Assembly: GCF_018917965.1 (NCBI RefSeq)
Contig: NZ_JAHLPP010000006.1
Location: 62,001-126,000, forward strand
DNA: 64,000 nt
Direction of reading: 5' to 3'
From: Pseudoflavonifractor sp. MSJ-37
GTDB lineage: Bacteria; Bacillota; Clostridia; Oscillospirales; Oscillospiraceae
In this document: one piece after another, positions 51,516 through 59,547 of the stretch
Numbering within the stretch: position 1 is the first letter of the stretch
Layout: every line of letters starts with the position of its first letter
Notes under the pieces: generated by a model
Told to the model about the DNA's origin: nothing
Seen by the model: the letters and a program-made list of their open reading frames with translations, nothing else
The model's database searches: none
Made by a program: the position numbers and the translations under genes

Positions 51516-52103
51516 GTTCCGCCCAAGGGGCGGGACGGGGGTGTCCTCGCCGGACGGGCCGCCTATCCGGCGGGGACCCTATTTCTTTTTCTGGACGCCA
51601 GAAAAAGAAACAGGGGAAAGAAAAAGAACGCCAGAGGGGGACAGTCGATCCCCCTCTGGACTCCCCCCAATGCGTCCCCGGCCGGCATTCGAAGGAGACA
51701 GCGCCTGCGGGAGCCTGGCAGCACACACACGTTCGCCCGGCGCTCCCGACGGACGTTTTTCGACTCAAAAGACAAGATGGCTCCCCGCTTCGAAGGGCAG
51801 GATCAGACGGGAGCGCTCTGCGGATCCAGACCATCATAGGGGCGGCGTCCCCGACGCCCCTCGACAGGCTCTCGGTCGTGCGCTTCGCGCGATCAGAGGA
51901 CGTCCGAGACGAAGCAAAGGCCTTTATGACAGAACGAGGAGAGAACGAGCGCATAGGGGGTGTCCAGAGGGGAGGTCCGCCCCCTCTGGCGTTCTTTTTC
52001 TTTCCCCCTTTCTTTTTTCTCACGCGAGAAAAAGAAAGGGAGCTCCCGCTGAGTAAGCGGCCCGTCCGGCGAGGACACAACGCACCCGCCCCGTGGGCGG
52101 AAC
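51516..52103 (-). repeat. Interspersed non-coding repeat, copy B (588 bp, inverted relative to copy A)
   Basis: It is homologous to 40666-41316 in the opposite orientation. Its own ends (51516-51660 and 51969-52103) are inverted repeats of each other, about 80 percent alike over some 140 bases. They share GTTCCGCCCA, GTGTCCTCGCCGGACGGGCCGC, TTTCTTTTTC and the block GGGGAAAGAAAAAGAACGCC. The middle of about 300 bases is unique within the element. No transposase or credible frame is inside. The form is like a foldback or MITE element. No target duplication is visible. Confidence 0.85.
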
Positions 52104-52187
52104 AAATTCTATCAGCAGCTGCACATTTATCTGTCCTTTCTAAAAAGCTTTGTGAGGCCTCATTCTTTAGAAAGAAGGACGCATTTT

Positions 52188-52541
52188 ATGAAGAAGCAGC
52201 CCATCGCAGCCATGCTCTGCTGTGGCACGATGCTGTCCGGCATAGCCGCCTGTACGGCGGCTGATGCGCCTACGGCCGCCCCCATGACGACGGTCTCTGC
52301 CTCTCCTGACGCATCCTCCGATCCTCTTTTCATCAGCGGAAAGCCTGGAGACATCTTCACCTCCGGCGATGTGGTCAAGGGCACCAATGTGACCATCGAC
52401 GGCAAGACTTCCATCAACGTTTACAGCACCAACAAGTGGCCCGCCGGATGGTACTATGCCAACTTCACCAGCGGAAAGGCGAATATGAAGGGCACCAGCT
52501 CCTGCCGGGTCGCCTCCACGAAGGACGAACTGGATCTGTAA
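52188..52541 (+). CDS. Small putative lipoprotein, unknown function
   Basis: The protein has 117 residues. The signal peptide (MKKQPIAAMLCCGTMLSG) ends in an IAAC lipobox-like site near residue 22. A Thr/Ser/Ala/Pro-rich linker follows to about 45, then a compact C-terminal domain with GKPGDIFTSGDVVKGTNVTI and WPAGWYYANFTSGKANM. No family is recognised. AGAAGGA precedes the ATG. It sits alone between repeat copy B and a strong terminator, and its sequence is less GC-rich than its neighbours. Confidence 0.6.
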   Translation: MKKQPIAAMLCCGTMLSGIAACTAADAPTAAPMTTVSASPDASSDPLFISGKPGDIFTSGDVVKGTNVTIDGKTSINVYSTNKWPAGWYYANFTSGKANMKGTSSCRVASTKDELDL

Positions 52542-52577
52542 GTCCGTTCGCCTCCTGCCTCAGCGCTTGAAATGACC

Positions 52578-52612
52578 GTCCCCCGGAGAGCGGCTGCTCT
52601 CCGGGGGACTTT
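52578..52612 (+). terminator. Intrinsic terminator after the lipoprotein gene
   Basis: A perfect 14-bp stem (52578-52591 with 52596-52609) followed by three T residues. It may also serve the convergent ATPase gene. Confidence 0.75.
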
Positions 52613-52628
52613 GTCTATCTATCCGCGC

Positions 52629-53723
52629 TCAACGACTGCCTTCTTCTCCCAGAAGTTCCCCCGCGATGGTCTCCGCGGTCTCCTCCACCCGCTGGAAATC
52701 CACATGGGGATTGTAGACCGCCTCCAGCGCATCGTGCTTGGCCTTGGCCTCGGCCATGGCCTCCACTGCCTCGGCAGTGAGGGCGTCCGCCACCTTCCGG
52801 GAGAAGCGGAGCCGGGTCCGGTCCCGGCGGAGGCGCTCCGGGTCCAGCATGGCGTCCAGCCGCAGACGGCGGTAGGGCCGCTTCCCCTCATAGGGCATCC
52901 CCGGCGTGCTGGACAGGAAGCCCACCCCCAGTCCGGGCAGGAACACATGGCGCAGACGCTCCGGGTCCATGGGGTCCGGGCAGACGATCACGTCATAGCC
53001 CGCCGCCGACGCTCCGGCGGCCAGACGGGCCAGGAGCGGATGGGCCAGCCCATAGCTGTCCCACACCTCATAGACCTTCCGGCACAGCGCGTCCGCCGTC
53101 CCGAAGAGGCACATGGGCCCCTGGCAGGTCACGGCGTCCAGCAACCGCCGGCAGATCTTCCCCGGCTCCCGGCCGGTGCGGCGGCACTCCCGGCTGAGGA
53201 TCCCGGCCGCCCGCTTGTTCAGCCGGGCCTCCAGCTCCGGCGTCAGGAGCATGGACCGGATGTCGTCCTGGATCTGGGCGGCGGCGGAGAGACAGCGGTA
53301 AGCCCGGGCATAACAGTCGGGATAGCCCTCCATACAGGCGGCCAGCTCATCCCGCAGGGGCTTGAGGGCCGCCGTGTCATAGCAGGCCCCCAGGTCCACA
53401 TAGCGCTCCATGGCCCCGGGACAGCGGGGCTCCACCACATGGGGCGCGGTGGCGTCCACCAGCGCCGCCTTCCGGTCCGGGAAGCGCACCGCGTCCAGCG
53501 ACCCCGGATCCCCGGAACACAGGATGTACTCCACTGGATGGCCCGCCTCCTCCATGGCCTTGGCCACCCGGCGCATGAGGGTGGACTTCCCGCACCCGGG
53601 GCCGCCCTTGATGAGGAAATAGTCCTCGGTCTCCTCCGGCGGCATGAACTGATCATAGAGCGAGTAGAAGCCTGCGGGGGAATTGGCCCCCAGGAAAAAG
53701 CGGACCTGCGGTCTGTCTGCCAT
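52629..53723 (-). CDS. P-loop ATPase of the PRK06851 type, unknown function
   Basis: The protein has 364 residues. A P-loop GGPGCGKST lies near residue 33, after an N-terminal lead RFFLGANSPAGFYSLYDQF typical of this uncharacterised Firmicutes family. A second, partial nucleotide-binding half is in the C-terminal part (LFGTADALCRKVYEV, then DVIVCPDPMDPERLRHVFLP). The family is often found in spore-formers. The start at 53723 has GGAGGG before it. It is a single-gene unit and no partner is evident. Confidence 0.72.
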   Translation of the reverse strand: MADRPQVRFFLGANSPAGFYSLYDQFMPPEETEDYFLIKGGPGCGKSTLMRRVAKAMEEAGHPVEYILCSGDPGSLDAVRFPDRKAALVDATAPHVVEPRCPGAMERYVDLGACYDTAALKPLRDELAACMEGYPDCYARAYRCLSAAAQIQDDIRSMLLTPELEARLNKRAAGILSRECRRTGREPGKICRRLLDAVTCQGPMCLFGTADALCRKVYEVWDSYGLAHPLLARLAAGASAAGYDVIVCPDPMDPERLRHVFLPGLGVGFLSSTPGMPYEGKRPYRRLRLDAMLDPERLRRDRTRLRFSRKVADALTAEAVEAMAEAKAKHDALEAVYNPHVDFQRVEETAETIAGELLGEEGSR

Positions 53724-53807
53724 AAAAAGCCCTCCGTTTCGGCGATGATCGGTCGGTTTCTGACTCACCATATGCGGCAGGGGGCCGATCGGTCCGTATC
53801 CGGAGGC

Positions 53808-53850
53808 GAAAAAGAGCGCGGAGCAGGGCCGATGCCTGTCTCCGCGCTCT
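53808..53850 (-). terminator. Intrinsic terminator of the ABC-F gene
   Basis: A stem of about 15 bp with one bulge. Read on the minus strand it is followed by CTCTTTTT. Confidence 0.8.
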
Positions 53851-53860
53851 GGGCCGTCCT

Positions 53861-55660
53861 TCACTTTTTCTCCGCGTCCTGGGCGGCGATCCGCTCGGCC
53901 AGGTCGCTCAGATAGAGCCAGCGGTCCATCTTCTCCTCCAGCCGGGCCTCCAGTCCGGCCTGCTCCTCCTGGAGCCGCTGGAGGGCCACATAGTCGGTGG
54001 CGCACTGGGCCTGCTGGTCCTGGTTGTCCGCCAGCTGGGCCTCCAGCCCGGCGATGTCCGATTCGATCGTGTCGTAGTCCCGCTGTTCCTTATAGCTGAA
54101 GCGGAGCTTTTTCGGTCCGGCAGAGCGGGGGCGCTCCTTCTTCTCCTTCGGTCCCGCCGCCCGCTTCTCCGCCCGGCGCTTTTCAGCCAGGGCCGCCAGA
54201 TAGTCGGTGTAGCCCCCCACATAGGGCAGGATGCGGCCGTCCCCCTCCACAGCGAAGATCCGCCGAGCGGTCTTGTCCAGGAAATACCGGTCGTGGGACA
54301 CGGCCACCACCGCCCCCCGGAAGCCCTCCAGATAGTCCTCCAGGATGGTCAGGGTCTCGATGTCCAGGTCGTTGGTGGGCTCGTCCAGCAGGAGCACGTT
54401 GGGGGCCGCCGCCAGCACCGACAGCAGGAAGAGCCGCCGCTTCTCGCCGCCGGAGAGCTTGCCGATCGGGCTCCACTGCACATCGGCCGGGAAGAGGAAC
54501 TGCTCCAGCAGCTGGGCGGCGGTGACGGTGCCCTCCGGGGTCTCGATCCGCTCGCCGATCTCCTTCACATAGTCGATCACCCGCATCTCCGGGTCCATGG
54601 GCGGGTTTTCCTGACAGAAGTAGCCGATCCGCACCGTCTCGCCCACAGAGATCGTGCCGGCGTCCGGCTGGATCCGCCCGGCGATCAGATCCAGCAGGGT
54701 GGATTTGCCGCTCCCGTTGGGGCCCACGATGCCGATCCGGTCGTCCCGCAGGAGATTGCAGTCGAAGTCCCGCAGGACCATCCGGCCCTCATAGGACTTG
54801 CAGACTCCCTTCAGCTCGATCGTCTTGCGGCCCAGGCGGCTGGAGATGGAGGACAGCTCCAGTGTGGACTTCTCCGCCGGTCCGGACTGCTCCTTCAGGG
54901 CCTCATAGCGCTCCAGACGCTCCCGGCTCTTGGTGCCCCGGGCGGTGGGGCCCTGCATGACCCACTGGTACTCCCGCCGGAGGATGGACTGGCGCTTGCG
55001 CTCGCTGGCCCGGGCGGACTCCTCCCGCTCGGCCTTCCGGCGGAGGAAGTCCTCGTAGCTCCCCTCATAGCCGTAGAGCTTCCCGCCGTCCACCTCGATC
55101 ATCCGGTTCGTGACCCGCTCCAGGAAATAGCGGTCGTGGGTGATCATGACCAGCCCGCCGGAGAAGCTCTTGAGCCAGTCCTCCAGCCAGGCGGTCATCT
55201 CGCTGTCCAGATGGTTGGTCGGCTCGTCCAGGATCAGCACATCGCAGGGCCGGACCAGCGCCGCGGCCAGGGCCGCCCGCTTCCGCTGGCCGCCGGAGAG
55301 GCTCCCCATCCGCTGGTCGAAGTCAGAGACGCTCAACCGGTCCAGGATGGTCTTGGCCTCATATTCCGCCAGGGCCCGGGCGTCGGAGGACAGGCCCCGC
55401 AGGACCTGCTCCAGCACGGTGGCTTCCGGGTCGAAGTCCGGGCTCTGGGGCAGGTACTCCAGCCGCACGTTGGGGAAGCGCTGGACCGTTCCGGTCTCGG
55501 GCTCCTCCACTCCAGCCAGCATCCGCAGGAGGGTGGACTTGCCCGCGCCGTTGATGCCGACCACGCCCACCCGTTCGCCGGGTTCCAGATAGAAGGACAC
55601 ATGGTCCAGCAGGACCCGGGTCCCATACGTCTTGGTGATGTTTTCCGCAGACAACAGCAT
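53861..55660 (-). CDS. ABC-F family ATPase, Uup-like
   Basis: The protein has 599 residues with two nucleotide-binding domains and no membrane part. The first has GINGAGKST near 37 and LSGGQRKRAALAAAL near 123; the second has GPNGSGKST near 325 and LSGGEKRRLFLLSVL near 428. An inter-domain linker with KSRERLERYEAL and a C-terminal coiled coil of about 90 residues (ESDIAGLEAQLADNQDQQAQ) match Uup-type proteins. ABC-F proteins act on the ribosome, and some protect against antibiotics. It precedes the MATE gene on the other side of a 41-base gap, in the same direction. Confidence 0.9.
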   Translation of the reverse strand: MLLSAENITKTYGTRVLLDHVSFYLEPGERVGVVGINGAGKSTLLRMLAGVEEPETGTVQRFPNVRLEYLPQSPDFDPEATVLEQVLRGLSSDARALAEYEAKTILDRLSVSDFDQRMGSLSGGQRKRAALAAALVRPCDVLILDEPTNHLDSEMTAWLEDWLKSFSGGLVMITHDRYFLERVTNRMIEVDGGKLYGYEGSYEDFLRRKAEREESARASERKRQSILRREYQWVMQGPTARGTKSRERLERYEALKEQSGPAEKSTLELSSISSRLGRKTIELKGVCKSYEGRMVLRDFDCNLLRDDRIGIVGPNGSGKSTLLDLIAGRIQPDAGTISVGETVRIGYFCQENPPMDPEMRVIDYVKEIGERIETPEGTVTAAQLLEQFLFPADVQWSPIGKLSGGEKRRLFLLSVLAAAPNVLLLDEPTNDLDIETLTILEDYLEGFRGAVVAVSHDRYFLDKTARRIFAVEGDGRILPYVGGYTDYLAALAEKRRAEKRAAGPKEKKERPRSAGPKKLRFSYKEQRDYDTIESDIAGLEAQLADNQDQQAQCATDYVALQRLQEEQAGLEARLEEKMDRWLYLSDLAERIAAQDAEKK

Positions 55661-55701
55661 CGCTGAGATCGCTCCTTTTCGGCCCGCGGGCCGTCATGAG
55701 A

Positions 55702-57078
55702 TCATTGGGCCGCCACGTTCTCCTTCCACCTGCCGGACAGGTAGAAGAGGACGATGACGACCAGAGAGCCGGCGGAGGCCACCGGGGCGCCCACGCCTAC
55801 GCCCATCAGGCCCCAGCCCAGCGTCAGAGAGAACAGGACGCAGGCCGGGACCCGCAGGAGCAGGGCCGACATCATGTTGTTCATCAGAGAAAAGGTGGTG
55901 TGCCCGCTGGCGATGAACAGGCCGTTCACACAGAAGCACAGGGGCACGAAGAGATAGTCGAAGCAGAAGCTCTTCATGTACACCACGCCGTACTGGATCA
56001 GCTCCGGCTCCCGGTTGAAGAGGGCGATGATCTCCGCCGGGAACAGCCGGGCGATCAGGAAGATCAGCGCTGAGATCGCGAAGGCGATCCCCGTGCCGGT
56101 CCAGCAGGTCTTGACCGCCCGGTCCCACCGGTCCGCGCCGATGTTCTGGGCGCACACGGTGGAGATGGAGGCCCCCAAGGCCACGGCGGGCATGATGGCG
56201 AAGCCGTTGAACTTGGACACCACGCCCACGGCGGCCGAGGCGTTCACGCCGCCGATGTAGTTGGTCAGCACCGTGATGATCAGGAAGGAGAAGCTGGTCA
56301 CGCCGTTCTGCACCGCGGAGGGCAGGCCCAGCCGGAAGATCCGGCCGATGTAGTGGGGATGGATCTTCAGGGAGCTGGGCTTGAAGTCGAACACGAACTC
56401 GTCCCGGGCCAGAGTGACCATACACAGCACCACGCTCAAGGCTTGGGAGAACACGGTGGCCAGCGCTGCGCCCAGGGCCCCCATTTTGAAGATGGCCACC
56501 AACACGAAGTCCAGCGCGATGTTGGTGACGCAGGCGATCAGCACGAAGTAGAAGGGGCGCTTGGAGTCGCCCATGCCCCGCTGGACGGCGCTGAGCACGT
56601 TGTAGGCGAAGATGAACAGGATGCCGGTACAGGTGACGGTGAGATACCGGTCCGCCTCGTCGAAGGCCTCCGCCGGGGTCTGGATCAGCTTGAGCACCGG
56701 CACCCGCAGGAAGATCATCAGCGCCGTGATGACCACGCCCGCGATCAGCAGAGTGGTCATCAGGGTGGCGGTGACCTCCTCCATGGCCTTCCGGTCCTTC
56801 CGGCCCATGGCCTGGGCGATCAGGATCGTGCCGCCGGTACACAGGCCCACCACGATGTTGGTGAGGATGAAGGTGATCTGACTGCCGATGTTCACGCCGG
56901 ACATACTGATATTGTCGGCAAAATTGCCCACGATGAGCATATCCGCCACGCTGTACAGGGACTGGATCAGGTTGGATGCCAAAAAGGGCAGGGCGAACAG
57001 GATCAGCTGCCGCACCACGCTGCCCTCGGTCAGGTCCCGCTCATAGCGGCCCTTCGTCGGTCTCGACTCATCTGCCAT
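55702..57078 (-). CDS. MATE-family multidrug/cation exporter
   Basis: The protein has 458 residues and about twelve hydrophobic segments in two similar halves. Family stretches include LPFLASNLIQSLYSVADMLIVG near residue 30 and GLPSAVQNGVTSFSFLII near 240. The start at 57078 (MADESRP) has GAGGAG before it; the longer open frame is not needed. The gene is divergent from the MarR-exporter operon, and the 243-base gap holds that operon's promoter. The substrate is unknown. Confidence 0.9.
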   Translation of the reverse strand: MADESRPTKGRYERDLTEGSVVRQLILFALPFLASNLIQSLYSVADMLIVGNFADNISMSGVNIGSQITFILTNIVVGLCTGGTILIAQAMGRKDRKAMEEVTATLMTTLLIAGVVITALMIFLRVPVLKLIQTPAEAFDEADRYLTVTCTGILFIFAYNVLSAVQRGMGDSKRPFYFVLIACVTNIALDFVLVAIFKMGALGAALATVFSQALSVVLCMVTLARDEFVFDFKPSSLKIHPHYIGRIFRLGLPSAVQNGVTSFSFLIITVLTNYIGGVNASAAVGVVSKFNGFAIMPAVALGASISTVCAQNIGADRWDRAVKTCWTGTGIAFAISALIFLIARLFPAEIIALFNREPELIQYGVVYMKSFCFDYLFVPLCFCVNGLFIASGHTTFSLMNNMMSALLLRVPACVLFSLTLGWGLMGVGVGAPVASAGSLVVIVLFYLSGRWKENVAAQ

Positions 57079-57241
57079 AGAAGTCTCCTCGCTCCTTTTT
57101 CTCGTTCCTCGGTGTGTCACGGCGGATGGACCCAGAGAGCTGCCCGCCGTTGACGCTTATTTTTAAGCATAACACAGCGTGACCGGCCCTGTCCATCCCC
57201 CCGCTCCGCTTCGAAGCCACAGAATGTTCACATTTCCCCTA

Positions 57242-57270
57242 TTGACTTTGCCGGGACAGGAGCGTAGAAT
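57242..57270 (+). promoter_or_regulatory. Promoter of the MarR-ABC exporter operon
   Basis: TTGACT at 57242-57247, a 17-base spacer and TAGAAT at 57265-57270. Confidence 0.75.
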
Positions 57271-57275
57271 ACGTT

Positions 57276-57298
57276 AGCATATTGATGATAAGTATGCT
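57276..57298 (+). promoter_or_regulatory. Operator candidate of the MarR-ABC exporter operon
   Basis: AGCATA and TATGCT form an inverted repeat with an 11-base centre, right after the -10 box and over the predicted transcription start. This position is typical for self-regulation by a MarR repressor. Confidence 0.55.
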
Positions 57299-57321
57299 GA
57301 TGAAATAAAGGAGGTCGTCTC

Positions 57322-57807
57322 ATGTCAGCACGCACTACGTCGAGCATCCTCTTCCACGCCCTCCACCGGGCCCATCAAAAGACGCTCCAGGCGGAGCTCG
57401 CCGCCCACGGGCTGGACGATCTGGGCTCCCCGCCGATCCTCTTCGTGATCCGGGACTGGGAGAAGACAGGCCGGCTGGCCTCGCAGAAGGAGCTGGCCGA
57501 CGCCCTCCATATCTCGCCCGCCACCATGGCCGTGTCCCTCAAGTCTCTGGAACGGGGCGGCTATGTGGAAAAGCGGGGCGACCCCGCCGACCAGCGGTGC
57601 AAGCGGGTGGCCATCACCGAAAAGGGCCGCCGGGCTCTGGAGGCCTGCTCCGCCAGCTTCGACCAGGTGAACGCCCGGATGTTCGCCGGCTTCTCCGCCG
57701 AGGAACGGCGCCAGCTGGGGGAATACCACCAGCGGATGCTCCACAATCTGCTGGGGGACGCGGATCTGGAAGAGTTCTGCGGCCCCTGCGCCAAGAAGAA
57801 AGGATGA
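57322..57807 (+). CDS. MarR-family transcriptional regulator
   Basis: The protein has 161 residues. The winged helix covers about 35-110, with SQKELADALHISPATMAVSLKSLE as the DNA-binding helices and GGYVEKRGDPADQRCKRVAIT as the wing. It ends in a Cys-containing tail (EEFCGPCAKKKG) that could sense oxidation or metal. It is first in an operon with two ABC half-exporters and probably represses it. Confidence 0.88.
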   Translation: MSARTTSSILFHALHRAHQKTLQAELAAHGLDDLGSPPILFVIRDWEKTGRLASQKELADALHISPATMAVSLKSLERGGYVEKRGDPADQRCKRVAITEKGRRALEACSASFDQVNARMFAGFSAEERRQLGEYHQRMLHNLLGDADLEEFCGPCAKKKG

Positions 57808-57816
57808 AACAGCGAT

Positions 57817-59547
57817 ATGTTCAAAAAGCTCCTGCCATATCTGGGCGAGTATAAGCGCTACGCGATCCTCACCCCGCTCACGGCAGTGTTGGAGGTGGCC
57901 TGTGAGCTGGCGCTCCCCCGCTTCATGGCGGCCATCGTGGACGTGGGCATCGTAGATCGGGACATGGCCTACATCCTCCAGATGGGCCTGTCCATGCTCC
58001 TGCTGGCCATGATCAGCATGACCTGCGGCATGTTCTGCGCCAAGTTCGCGGCGATCAGCGCCCAGGGCTTCGGCGCCAACCTGCGCCGGGGCCTGTTCGA
58101 CAAGATCCAGGAGTTCTCCTTCGCCGACATCGACCGGTTCTCGTCGGCGTCCCTGATCACCCGGACCACCAACGACGTGAACGCCATCCAGATGATGGTG
58201 GCCATGGCTCTGCGCCTCCTGGTCCGCTCCGGCGTGATGCTGGTGGCGGCCCTGGCCGTGGCGGTGAGCATCAACGCCCAGCTCACGCTGGTCATGGCGG
58301 TGATCATCCCCCTGATGGCCCTGGCCATCGGCCTGCTCATGAAGGTCTGCAGCAAGCTCTTCGAGGCCATGCAGAGGCGGATCGACGACCTGAACAACAC
58401 CACCCAGGAGAACCTGGTGGCCATCCGGGTGGTGAAGGCCTTCGTCCGGCAGTCCCACGAGAAGCTCAAGTTCCAGAAGGCCAATGACGCCCTGACCAAG
58501 GCCACCACCAAGGTGGACATGACCGTGATCCTCATGATGCCCCTCATGACGCTGAGCATGAACGCCGCCACGGCGGGCGTGCTGTGGATCGGCGGCGGCC
58601 AGGTCATGGGCGGCTCCATGCTGATCGGCGACCTGAGCTCCTTCCTGACCTATATCTTCCAGATGCTCATGAGCGTCATGATGCTGTCCATGAGTCTGCT
58701 CCAGCTCTCCCGCGCCGTCGCCTGCGGCCACCGCATCCTGGAGGTGCTGGAGACGGAGCCCTCCATCCGGGACGGCGCCCGGAAGGAGCTCCCCGCGCCC
58801 CGGGGCGAGGTGGAGTTCCGGGACGTGTCCTTCAAGTACCAGTCCAGCGGCTCCGGCGACGACGTGCTGGAGCATCTGGACCTCCATGTGGCCCCCGGCG
58901 AGTTCGTGGCCATCGTGGGCGGCACCGGCACCGGCAAGTCCTCTCTGGTGAACCTGATCCCCCGGTTCTATGACGCCGCCGCCGGCGCGGTGCTGGTGGA
59001 CGGCGTGGATGTGCGGGAGTACCCTCTGGATGATCTCCGGGCCCGGATCGGCATGGTGCTCCAGAAGAACGTGCTCTTCTCCGGCACCATCCGGGAGAAC
59101 CTGCTCTGGGGCCGTCCCGACGCCACGGAGGAGGAGATGATCCAGGCCGCCAAGAGCGCCCAGGCCTACGACTTCGTCATGGGCTTGCCCGACGGGTTCG
59201 ACACCATGCTGGACCAGGGCGGTACCAATGTGTCCGGCGGCCAGAAGCAGCGCCTGTGCATCGCCCGGGCCATGCTCCGCCGCCCCTCCATCCTGATCCT
59301 GGATGACTCCACCTCCGCTGTGGACTCCACCACGGAGGCCCTGATCCGGGAGTCCTTCAAGAAGGACCTGGCGGGCACCACCGTCATCATCATCGCCCAG
59401 CGGATCAGCTCGGTGCAGTACGCCGACCGGATCGTCGTGCTGGACGACGGCAGGATAAACGCCGTCGGCACCCATGAGGAGCTGATGGCCTCCAACCAGA
59501 TCTATCAGGAGATCTACCAGTCTCAGCAGGAAGGAGTGAAGGGCTGA
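57817..59547 (+). CDS. ABC half-exporter with degenerate ATP site (heterodimer subunit 1)
   Basis: The protein has 576 residues: six membrane segments at about 15-310, then a nucleotide-binding domain. The P-loop is GGTGTGKSS near 368, signature NVSGGQKQRLCIARAM near 470 and Walker B ILILDDSTSAVD. The catalytic Glu is replaced by Asp, and the switch His is Gln (IIIAQRISSV). These changes mark the non-hydrolysing site of heterodimeric exporters such as TM287/288. The stop overlaps the partner gene by one base. Confidence 0.92.
   Translation: MFKKLLPYLGEYKRYAILTPLTAVLEVACELALPRFMAAIVDVGIVDRDMAYILQMGLSMLLLAMISMTCGMFCAKFAAISAQGFGANLRRGLFDKIQEFSFADIDRFSSASLITRTTNDVNAIQMMVAMALRLLVRSGVMLVAALAVAVSINAQLTLVMAVIIPLMALAIGLLMKVCSKLFEAMQRRIDDLNNTTQENLVAIRVVKAFVRQSHEKLKFQKANDALTKATTKVDMTVILMMPLMTLSMNAATAGVLWIGGGQVMGGSMLIGDLSSFLTYIFQMLMSVMMLSMSLLQLSRAVACGHRILEVLETEPSIRDGARKELPAPRGEVEFRDVSFKYQSSGSGDDVLEHLDLHVAPGEFVAIVGGTGTGKSSLVNLIPRFYDAAAGAVLVDGVDVREYPLDDLRARIGMVLQKNVLFSGTIRENLLWGRPDATEEEMIQAAKSAQAYDFVMGLPDGFDTMLDQGGTNVSGGQKQRLCIARAMLRRPSILILDDSTSAVDSTTEALIRESFKKDLAGTTVIIIAQRISSVQYADRIVVLDDGRINAVGTHEELMASNQIYQEIYQSQQEGVKG

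Noticed and set aside
51514-52056. Open frames of 70-250 codons on both strands inside the two interspersed repeats (also 40442-41385)
   Set aside because: The translations are low-complexity and rich in Phe, Lys, Arg and Pro. They arise from A-rich and T-rich tracts, the same DNA is open on both strands, and frames differ between the two copies.
40666-52103. Calling the bracketed fab operon a composite transposon
   Set aside because: No transposase, integrase or clear target-site duplications are visible at either end.
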